Source of the DNA: Bacteroidia bacterium
GTDB taxonomy: Bacteria > Bacteroidota > Bacteroidia > Bacteroidales > BM523
DNA: 6,487 nt
Reading direction: 5' to 3'
Assembly: GCA_016209245.1 (NCBI GenBank)
Contig: JACQWN010000129.1
Coordinates: forward strand, 1-6,487
Shown here: one piece after another, positions 1 to 6,487 of the stretch
How positions within the stretch are numbered: the first letter of the stretch is position 1
How the letters are laid out: every line of letters starts with the position of its first letter
Translations under genes and position numbers: made by a program
Notes under the pieces: model-generated
What the model was told of the DNA's origin: nothing
Seen by the model: only the letters and a program-made list of their open reading frames with translations
The model's database searches: none

Positions 1-3000
1 TAAGGTATGTAATGGAAGAACAGACTGATACGGTGAATCGTACACGTATCATCGGGCTAAGTCATATAAATACAGATGCAGGGTTTGGGCATATTGATTA
101 CGGATTCATGTTTAACTATATGTTGTCGAAGGAATTATGTGGTTTTTGTCCCCCCAAAAAGCCACACGCAGTAATTTATGAATCGGGTATATATGTCCCT
201 GATGTCAAAATAAATCTTGAAATTGGCGATGTATATGAAATAGCAAGACAAGGCAATGCCATACATTATATAGTGAATAACCGGATTGTTTACGAATCGT
301 TTACCGACCCAAGCAAGCCGTTGCTCACCGATGTATCGTTTATGCGACCAGGCGTATGGATGAGCGGTGTAGAGATGACGGCGATGCCAACAACAAAGCT
401 GAGAGATGAAGACTGCAGCGCAACAGATGTCGCCTTAGACCAGCCCTTGTATGCCATACCCGTGCCGGGAGCCACGGGGTATGAGTTTCTGGTAAAAAAT
501 TCTATGACTGGTGAAGAACAAATAATTACATCTGCTAATAACTTTTTTAGTTGTATAGAATTAGCGACACTCCCTGAAGATTATGCTTTATATAATATTA
601 AAGTTCGTGCAATACTTGGAACTTCACAATCTCCATACAGCGATAAGTGTTCTATTAGAATAATGTACAGAACACAGCCGGGAAATCTGTATGTAAAATT
701 AAATGACAATTTTCAGGCAAATCTTTGTTTTAACGTTGACAGCTCATATACTTATAACCAGGAAGCTGTCTCATTGCTTCCATTTATCAGTCAATATGGG
801 ATTCAAAGTATTAAAAATCCATTTGGAAAAGACGATTTAAAATTGCAAAGAACCTACAGAGTCTATTTTTCACAGTACAGGAAACAACAAGAACTTATTG
901 ATGAATTCAGCCAGCTTTCATTCATGGAATATGCGGAGCCGGTAAGTATAGCCAGACCATGTATAGTACCGGAAGACGATCTAATTTTAAATCAGCAACC
1001 TTATTATCTTAATACTATTAAAGCATTTGATGCATGGGACATTTCTACAGGAAGCAATGAAATAATTATCGCTATCACTGATAATGATTTTCTTGCCGAC
1101 CATGAAGACCTTATTGATAATATATGGGTGAATCAGGCGGAAATACCGGCGTTTCTGATTCCCCAGATAGATCTGGATAATGTTAATGGTGTAACAGCAG
1201 TAGAATTAAGGAATTATATTATTTTTAATGGGATGGCATTTGACTTTAATGGAGATAATATTTTATCCTTAAGGGATGTTGTTACACAAAACCTTCAGAA
1301 TCAGAATCTTTTACTTGATGGTACTGATAACGATGAAAATACTTATATTGACGATATTATCGGGTATGATGTCGGGGAAACCGACAGCGATCCGTTTCCT
1401 ATTGCTAATACTGAACATCCTTTCTGGGGACATGGTACGCACGTAGCCGGAATAGCAGGCGCAAGAACCGATAATGGAACAGGTATAGCTTCTTTAGGAT
1501 TCAATACAAAAATAATGTTAGTCAAAAATAATGATGCTGCAGGAAATATGGCAGAAGGTCCTGAGAGTATTAATTATGCAAGATTATCAGGCGCTGATAT
1601 TATTAATATGTCATGGCACATACCTGATGGAATTACTATTCAAAATGCAATCAATGCAGCAGTAACTGCAGGTATTATTCTTGTTGCAAGCGCAGGCAAT
1701 GATAATGTTTCTACGCTTACCTATCCCGCAGCTTATGACGATGTAATTGCTGTCGGCGCTACAGATGCTAATGATCTGAAATGGAATGATGCATGGAATT
1801 CAGGCTCAAATTTTAGCAGTTTGGCGGATAATTGGGTGGATGTAATGGCTCCCGGTGTTCAAATATTAAGTACTATGGCAAATTCAACAACCAGCTATGG
1901 TTATCGCACCGGAACATCAATGGCCTGCCCCGTTGTTTCCGCTCTATGCGGATTAATGTTGTCTTATGCCGAAACCAATAATTTGATTGTGATTCCAAAT
2001 GATGTCAAAAATTGTATAGAAGATCACTGCGATCCAATTGATGCAATCAACGATCCGCTATTGGCAGGTCTGCTCGGACACGGGCGAATTAACGCATTCC
2101 AGGCATTGGGTTGCCTGGCCCCTAATCCGGTGGCTTGTTTTACTGCCGAGCCTGAAGTTGCAATTCTTTGTGCAGGAACGCCTGCGATCATACAATTTAA
2201 CGATGAAAGTGCAGGAACGCCAACATTATGGTTCTGGCAATTTGAAAACGGTGCTCCTGCAACTTCGGATCTTCAGACTCCGGCGGTTATTAATAATTCA
2301 GATGCTGATGCCATGAATTGTGGATTCGTAGAAAACGGTTTTGACTTGGCAGGTAGAATATCAAGATTAGGATTACCCAATTGTTACATGACTCCCCGCG
2401 TGAACGTCGAAATAGAAAATGTCATCGCTCCCTTATGCAACGGACAATGTAATGGCCAAGCCACAGCGACTCCAATGTATGGAACAGCCCCCTATACATT
2501 TGTATGGTCCTATGGAGAAACTAACCAAACGGCCATGGGATTATGCCACGGACAAAATTCAGTTACTGTTACCGATAATTTTGGATGCCAGGATATTGCC
2601 TATGTTACCATTACCGAACCCGACGAATTATTATTACAGGTCTTTTCAAATGATGCAAGCTGCTTTAATAATGATGGTACTGCAACTGTAATACCTTCAG
2701 GCGGTGTTCCGTCTTATGTCTTCGACTGGTCGCCAAATGGTTTTACCGGCGATGGTACACCTGCTTATTCCAACTTGCCTGCAGGAAATTATACGGTAAC
2801 TGTTACCGATGATAACCTCTGCACCGCAGTCGCAAATGTGATAATTGCAACTTTCGACATTTCAATTACAGGCACAAATATTAATTGTTTCGGCGAAAAT
2901 AGCGGCTCCGCTACGGCTACAGTTACAGGAGGCACATCACCTTACTCTTATGACTGGGAACCAAATGGATTTACCAATGACTTTACAAATACATACTCAA

Positions 3001-6000
3001 ATCTAACAGCAGGTTCTTACACGGTCACTGTAACGGATAATTCCGGTTGTTCATCAGTAAATAACATTATAATCGCTCAACCGCCTACATTGACAATCAC
3101 ATCGAGCATTACAAATATCACCTGTTATGATATGCAGGATGGTGCCATTGACTTATCGGTATCCGGAGGAACACCCGATTATTCTTATTTATGGTCTAAC
3201 GGTGCTACCATTGCTGATCTGGTAAACATCTCTGCAGATAATTATTCCGTGACAGTTACCGATGCCAATGAATGCATGAGCACGCTGGCATTAATAGTTA
3301 CCGAACCTCCCGAACTTACGGTAACGGTAAATATTACAAACCAATGTGTAACCGACTTATGGTCTAACGGTTCAACCACTCCTTCCATATCAACCCTTTG
3401 CGCCGGAAATTATAGCGTAACAGTCACTGATTTACTTGGATGCAGTTACACAGCAGATTTTTCAATTTCCGAAGGAATAACGGTTGATATTGAGGCTACC
3501 TTGACCTGTCCCGGATTATGCGATGGTACTGCAACTGCAAATGTGTCCGGCGGAATACCTCCATATTCATATATATGGTGCTGTAATGAACCTAATCCAA
3601 TAAATACTCAGATAACTACAAGCCTTTGCCCGGTATTATATAGTGTAACCGTTACAGATGTTATTGGTTGCAGTGATATTGGAAACGTCAAATTAGAAGT
3701 AGCTCAACCGCTTTCAATTATTCTTACTGGCAACGATATAGCCTGTAACGGAGATAATGATGGCTCTACAGATCTTACAATAATCGGAGGAAAACCTCCT
3801 ATAAATATTATGTGGACAGGACCAATTGCATTTGCAGATCCCACGGCAGAAGACCAGTTCAACCTGATAGCAGGGACTTATTCTGTTTCAGTCAGTGATG
3901 CCTGCGGACAAACGGCAGACGCACAAATAATTATCACTGAACCTCAACCACTGACCATAATGGCAACGGCAATTACCAACGTCACCTGCTACAGTCTTTC
4001 CAACGGCTCCATATCTATTGTCGTAAACGGTGGAACTCTTCCCTATATTTATAGTTGGTCAGGGCCCGGCGGACAACCGTTTCTTTACAACCTCTCTGAA
4101 GCGCCGGCAGGAACCTATTATGTTACCGTTACCGACTACAATAGTTGCTCTATTACCCAATCCTTTGTTATCACACAGCCTTCACAGTTAACAGTTACTT
4201 TTGGCGGTCTTCCTGAAAGCTGTGCTGGCCAGCACGACGGTCAAATTACTGCAACACCTTTCGGCGGAACACCGGATTATGATTACCTTTGGGATGATGT
4301 GTTACAACAAACGACTTCCACTTTGAGCAACCTTGCACCAGGTGATTACACGGTTACCATAACGGATGATAACGAATGTACAATTGACGCAACCGGAACA
4401 GTCTTGACAAACCCGGGATTGTTTACAAACCCCCCTCTTCTTAACAATATTACTGGTATACAATCATGGACTGGAGGCACTTATCAGGCAAACGACAATA
4501 TTGAGATACAGTACGGAGGAGTCCTGACTCTTAACCATTGTATTATTCAGTTTGCCGAATACGCAGGAATAATAGTTCATATAGGTGGCAAATTAAGACT
4601 TATTTATGGTTCACAATTATCCGGATTAACATCCTGCGATAACATGTGGCAAGGCATTACCATGTATGGCGACCATAATACGGCTCAACCAGCCTCATTT
4701 GATCCTGCTACAGATACTGACCCTCACCATGGCGTTGTTGTAATTGATAATTCGACTATCAGAGGCGCCTTTACCGGTATATTTGCAGGTGACCCGTCCA
4801 TAAAAGATACATGGCACGGCTCAGGAGGCATCGTAATAATACGCAACGGCGCAATCATTAAAAATTGTCATAGAGGCGTGGTTTTCAAAGGATTCGGTTA
4901 TGAAAACCACAGCATACTCATAGATTGCCAATTGTTCTGCGATAATACTTTCGCCGATTTAGCGCAATTTACAGACGGCGGACTACATTATATAAATTTT
5001 TTGTTCGGACAACCTGCACATTCCTTTATTCACATTATGGGAGGCAATATAGAACTTAATACTGTGACCGTGTACAATAATTATTCGGCAAATCCCATTT
5101 CAAATAATAAAAGAGGAACAGGATTAAGCGCCATCTCGACCATGATAGATGATCAAATTATCTATTGTACTTTTACAGACCTTTATAAAGGCATCGAAGG
5201 ATCGTTCGACAATCTTACCATTTCGGAATGTACTTTCACAAATGTAATGCGCGGGATTACACTTTGGCCTCCATGGGCTCCTTCATATATTAACGGTGTA
5301 AAAATTTGCCGCAATAATTTCGACATCCCTGCTGTTCCCGGCCAAGATACTTATGGTATATACACGGTTGCCGCCGATAATTTCCTGATTAAAGACAACG
5401 ATTTCAAAGGTGTGTCAAACAACCCGACTACATACCAGGATCCTGCAACTTACGGAGTCATTGTCGAAAACAGCGGTTCTCCCGAAAGTATAGTGTGGGG
5501 TAACTATTTTACCGGCACCGACTACGGTGTTCAATCGCAAGCTGATAATTCAAACCTGATGATTAAATGCAATAGCTTCGGACTTAATAAAACATCGCTA
5601 ATCAATACCCCAAACAATATGACAGGTATGACGGTATTGCAGGATTATACTGGGACTTACGGCGACCTGGAAGATCAAGGCATACAATGTGATTTGGTAC
5701 CACCTAATACGGATAAACTCCCCGCCAACCAGTGGTTCGAAGCTTCGATGGATTATTGCGATAATGCAGTAAACCCCTCCAGCGAAAAAGAAGTTATTGT
5801 TGACCCGGATATTCATTTTAATTATTATTCGTATAGTGCAGATGAAAACAATCAGCTATATCCAAGACCGGATTGCAGCACCGATACATGGTGGATTACA
5901 GATCAGAATGTAAGTAATGTTTGCGTTTTTAATATGAATGAATTTACTTGTTCTGTTATTCCTGTCGGCATACCGCCACCGATTGAACTGCCCGGCTATA

Positions 6001-6487
6001 TTGATAGAATTAATTCAGAGCTTGCTTCGTATCGTTCACAGACGGAAGAGATTGATAGTGTGCTTATGATCGGCGACTCACAGCAAATTGTTGATATGGT
6101 TTTATCAGATGCTTCAGAAGGTCACGTCAAAAATGCGATTATAGCGATTTCTCCTTATACATCAGACAGAATATTAATTACTGCCTTGACGCAAAAGCCC
6201 ACACCTTTGCCGCCCGGTCATGTAAAACAAATAATCGAAGCCAACTCACCAGTAACCGAACCTGTATATGAAGCGGTGGAAGCATGTAACCTGCCACAGG
6301 GTATAATGAACCAAATTAATTCGGCACAGGTTGGAATTTCTGAACTGCAAAGAGCCGAGGACGACTTTGAAAGGATAGAGACTGAAATTGTATCTTCCGA
6401 ACTAAAATTAGCTACAGCTTATGTCCTCAACAATCAATACAATTCGGCAGTTACTCTTCTTAACCAGTCGCACGAATCCGAATCGAA
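1..6487 (+). CDS. Giant S8 serine protease / SprB-repeat / beta-helix surface protein (partial at both ends)
   Basis: One reading frame (codons starting at position 3) stays open for all 2161 codons. Domains in order: lectin-like, fibronectin-III-like, subtilase prodomain-like, S8 catalytic, PKD-like, nine SprB-type repeats, right-handed beta-helix, linker, helical repeats. The catalytic residues are Asp360, His477, Asn566 and Ser639, so the protease is predicted active. The first in-frame ATG (12-14) has AAGG upstream, but the residues around it already fit the middle of a beta-sandwich module, so the real start and signal peptide are inferred to lie upstream. No stop is reached, so a C-terminal sorting domain would lie downstream. 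Proteins of this architecture in Bacteroidota are typically exported by Sec and T9SS and anchored on, or released from, the outer membrane; that is inference here. The protein probably cleaves extracellular proteins while the repeats project or attach it. Its substrate cannot be read from the sequence. I do not recognise it as a named gene. Confidence 0.93.
3..389 (+). other. Lectin-like jelly-roll module (N-terminally cut by window)
   Basis: Residues 1-129 resemble the concanavalin-like/SPRY-like beta-sandwich often found near the N-terminus of large Bacteroidota surface proteins. Visible landmarks are RIIGLS followed by NTDAG and HIDYGF, then AVIYESG, then EIGDVYEIARQGN leading to IHYIVNNRIVYES, and finally PLLTDVSF. 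The alternation of 'GLS..NTD', 'I.YE.G', 'GD.Y.I...G' and 'Y..N...VYES' is typical of this fold. The first strands lie upstream of the window, which is why the ATG at 12-14 is judged internal. A short insert with CGFCPPKKPH lies between the first and second halves. The module may bind carbohydrate or protein, or be purely structural; no binding residues can be assigned. The assignment rests on pattern recognition only. Confidence 0.55.
390..662 (+). other. Fibronectin-III-like module
   Basis: Residues 130-220 start with TKLRDEDC and continue through LYAIPVPGATGYEFLVKN, a strand-rich middle, and YNIKVRAILGTSQSPYSDKC. The 'TkLR...C', 'Y..PV.GAT.Y.F.V' and 'Y.I.VRA.....SPYS..C' landmarks match the fibronectin-III-like modules that recur in Bacteroidota T9SS cargo. 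The Cys near each end (Cys137 and Cys216) could pair across the sandwich. It sits between the lectin-like module and the protease prodomain and is probably a spacer or protein-contact module. No enzymatic residues are expected. Confidence 0.6.
684..960 (+). other. Subtilase prodomain-like segment (inhibitor/chaperone)
   Basis: Residues 228-320 precede the protease domain. They run from NLYVKLNDNF through LQRTYRVYFSQYRKQQELID to LSFMEYAEPV. The pattern 'Y.V.F......ELID.....L.F.EYAEPV' is the ending commonly seen in S8 propeptides of Bacteroidota, just before the first beta strand of the mature enzyme. In subtilases such segments act as folding chaperones and temporary inhibitors that are removed by self-cleavage. 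If that happens here, the lectin-like and fibronectin-like modules upstream would be removed too, unless the cleaved part stays bound. The likely processing zone is around residues 318-330, after EYAEPV and before NQQPYYLN. The cleavage point is inference. Confidence 0.6.
990..2117 (+). other. Peptidase S8 (subtilisin-like) catalytic domain
   Basis: Residues 330-705 form a full subtilase domain. Active-site residues are Asp360 (codon 1080-1082, in IAITDND followed by DHEDL), His477 (1431-1433, in GHGTHVAG), oxyanion Asn566 (1698-1700, in ASAGNDN) and Ser639 (1917-1919, in GTSMACP). Supporting motifs are INMSW, VIAVGATD, WVDVMAPG and the closing GHGRINAFQAL. The Asp-His spacing is 117 residues, far longer than the roughly 30 of classical subtilisins, because of an insert with two calcium-loop-like motifs. 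The glycine that usually follows the catalytic Asp motif (DTG or DSG) is Asp here, and the usual His after GTSMAxP is Val; neither removes a catalytic residue. The domain is expected to work outside the cell or on its surface as a broad endopeptidase. Whether it acts on host or environmental protein, competitors or its own protein cannot be told. Confidence 0.95.
1140..1364 (+). other. Insert in S8 domain with dockerin-like and DxDxN calcium loops
   Basis: Residues 380-454 separate the Asp and His parts of the protease. Two acidic loops stand out. At 1242-1277 the 12-residue loop DFNGDNILSLRD has Asp at 1, Asn at 3, Asp at 5 and Asp at 12, as in dockerin/EF-hand loops. At 1317-1355 DGTDNDENTYIDD matches the acidic 'DxDxNxYxDD' stretch frequent in Bacteroidota subtilases. 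Both are plausible Ca2+ ligands that would stabilise the protease. Binding has not been shown, and only one half of a true dockerin pair is present, so a cohesin partner is not implied. Confidence 0.6.
2121..2408 (+). other. PKD-like module, second half divergent
   Basis: Residues 707-802 begin with PVACFTAEP, a central IIQFNDESAGTPTLWFWQFENG, and SDLQTPAV. This matches the first half of PKD domains in Bacteroidota proteins ('P.A.F.A......G....F.D.S.G.PT.W.W.F..G....S....P.V'). The usual closing strand 'G.Y.V.L.V.N..G' is not visible. A segment with NCGFVENGFDLAGRI and LPNCYMTP occupies its place, with two Cys that could pair. All other frames in this stretch carry stops, so a simple frameshift does not explain it. 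The module links the protease to the repeat array and probably acts as a spacer. Confidence 0.5.
2409..4412 (+). repeat. Array of nine SprB-type repeats in the coding sequence
   Basis: Nine tandem modules start at the Cys codons at 2436, 2661, 2886, 3123, 3345, 3507, 3744, 3987 and 4221. Their spacings are 75, 75, 79, 74, 54, 79, 81 and 78 residues. The consensus is a leading Cys, 'DG.a...v.GG.pPY.Y.W', then 'L.aG.Y.VTVTD..gC' and an 'I..P..L' linker. This is the repeat of SprB, the gliding-motility adhesin of Flavobacterium johnsoniae, also found in many other T9SS-exported proteins. The DNA of the repeats has diverged widely (synonymous forms of the VTVTD codons differ from copy to copy) while the protein pattern is kept, suggesting old duplications under selection. 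The array should form an extended stalk or adhesive surface between the protease and the beta-helix. Presence of these repeats alone does not prove gliding. Confidence 0.9.
3345..3506 (+). repeat. Shortened fifth SprB-type repeat (in-frame internal loss)
   Basis: Residues 1115-1168 keep the end of the module (DLWSNGSTTP, TLCAGNYSVTVTDLLGC) but lack most of the beginning. Between the leading Cys and the conserved Leu-Trp there are only three residues (V, T, D), against 22 in repeat four, so 19 residues or 57 bases are missing. The 'DG' and 'GGTPxY' parts are gone and the frame is kept. The LC before AGNY groups this copy with repeats one and six. Confidence 0.8.
4443..5690 (+). other. Right-handed parallel beta-helix domain
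   Basis: Residues 1481-1896 open with SWTGGTYQANDNIEIQYGG and VLTLNHCIIQF, then GGKLRLIYGSQLSGL and MWQGITMYGD. This is the usual lead-in of beta-helix domains in Bacteroidota secreted proteins. Rungs follow with short 'C/N-x-F' turns: CTFTD (5166), CTFTN (5229), CRNNF (5307), DNDF (5394), GNYF (5499) and CNSF (5568), each followed by a 'GI' or 'YGV' strand such as YGIYTV, YGVIVE and YGVQSQ. Rung spacing is about 21-35 residues, longer where loops are inserted. Such folds occur in polysaccharide lyases, NosD-like proteins and adhesins. I see no catalytic set, so binding or a structural role is as likely as an enzyme activity. Confidence 0.75.
5691..5981 (+). other. Linker after the beta-helix
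   Basis: Residues 1897-1993 start with the DKLPANQWFE landmark and pass through VNPSS, HFNYYSYSADENN and LYPRPDC, ending in a Pro-rich IPVGIPPPI. A segment of this style ('NxW/RF....NYY.Y.....P.P.C') often follows beta-helix regions in large Bacteroidota proteins. Four Cys (in MDYC, PDC, NVC and FTC) may form disulfides outside the cell. No function can be assigned. Confidence 0.45.
5982..6487 (+). other. Helical C-terminal region (continues past window)
   Basis: Residues 1994-2161 change character from beta-rich to helical. A charged amphipathic helix (YIDRINSELASYRSQTEEID) leads into short repeats around SPYTSD and ANSPVTEP, then a long heptad-like helix (ELQRAEDDFERIETEI), and finally AYVLNNQYNSAVTLLNQ, which resembles half of a TPR-type hairpin. 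In Bacteroidota giant proteins this kind of region sits between the beta-helix and the T9SS sorting domain. It may serve as a protein-protein contact platform or spacer. The end of the domain and any sorting signal are outside the window. Confidence 0.6.
6111..6338 (+). repeat. Short helical-hairpin repeats (about 28-32 residues)
   Basis: Three adjacent units align by eye. Unit one (6111-6206) has EGHVKNAIIAISPYTSDRI. Unit two (6207-6290) has LPPGHVKQIIEANSPVTEP. Unit three (6291 onward) has LPQGIMNQINSAQVGIS and appears incomplete. The shared pattern is 'LP.GHVK.II.a.SP.T..v', followed in units one and two by a second helix. This suggests stacked helix-turn-helix units of the kind used as binding scaffolds. 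I cannot name the family. Confidence 0.55.

Noticed and set aside
12..14. ATG with AAGG about six bases upstream as the gene start
   Set aside because: The frame is open upstream of it, the residues that follow already match the interior of a lectin-like module with its first strands missing, and there is no signal peptide after it. Bacteroidota also rely little on Shine-Dalgarno sites. An internal Met is more likely.
1242..1277. Dockerin domain implying a cellulosome-type complex
   Set aside because: Only one loop fits the dockerin pattern and it lies inside the protease domain; a dockerin needs two such loops with flanking helices.
2038..2316. 92-residue open frame on the + strand in another frame
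   Set aside because: It overlaps the end of the S8 domain and the PKD-like module, which are clearly coded in the main frame. Its product has no recognisable pattern.
2419..2691. 90-residue open frame on the + strand in another frame
   Set aside because: It lies across SprB-type repeats one and two, which are coded in the main frame. It is a shadow frame.
2409..4412. CRISPR-like or other non-coding repeat array
   Set aside because: The periodicity is at the protein level (54-81 residues), the DNA copies are strongly diverged, and the reading frame is kept. These are protein repeats.
4443..5690. Polysaccharide lyase or pectinase assignment for the beta-helix
   Set aside because: The fold pattern is visible but no lyase or hydrolase catalytic residue set could be identified, so an enzyme activity is not claimed.
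5598..5816. 72-residue open frame on the - strand
   Set aside because: It is antisense to the end of the beta-helix and the linker, with no recognised domain and no sign of its own expression signals. The other minus-strand frames, at 290-475 and 1343-1525, were dismissed for the same reason.

Overview
The window lies entirely inside one very large protein-coding gene read on the + strand. The frame whose codons begin at positions 3, 6, 9 and so on has no stop from the first base to the last, giving 2161 codons. Neither the true start nor the stop codon is present. Residue numbers below count the codon at 3-5 as residue 1, so residue number equals codon start divided by three. Nothing on the other strand or in other frames looks like a real gene, and there are no RNA genes, mobile elements, promoters or terminators.

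The domain set (SprB-type repeats, a Bacteroidetes-style S8 subtilase, lectin-like and fibronectin-III-like modules, a parallel beta-helix and a helical C-terminal part) and the moderately AT-rich composition point to a member of the Bacteroidota, probably from an uncultured or metagenomic lineage. Giant proteins of this kind are usually exported by the Sec pathway and then the type IX secretion system (T9SS). The signal peptide and the T9SS sorting domain that would prove this both fall outside the window.

Order along the gene: C-terminal part of a lectin-like jelly-roll module (3-389); fibronectin-III-like module (390-662); subtilase prodomain-like segment (684-960); S8 serine protease domain with complete Asp/His/Asn/Ser active site and a large insert carrying two calcium-loop-like motifs (990-2117); PKD-like module with an unusual second half (2121-2408); nine SprB-type repeats (2409-4412), the fifth shortened in frame; right-handed beta-helix (4443-5690); linker (5691-5981); helical region with short repeats (5982-6487), continuing past the window.

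The simplest reading is a cell-surface or secreted multidomain protease-adhesin: the subtilase cuts protein, while the repeats and beta-helix form a long stalk and binding surface. No multi-gene system is visible. The noteworthy points are the domain combination, the calcium-loop insert, the repeat remodelling and the C-terminal helical repeat.
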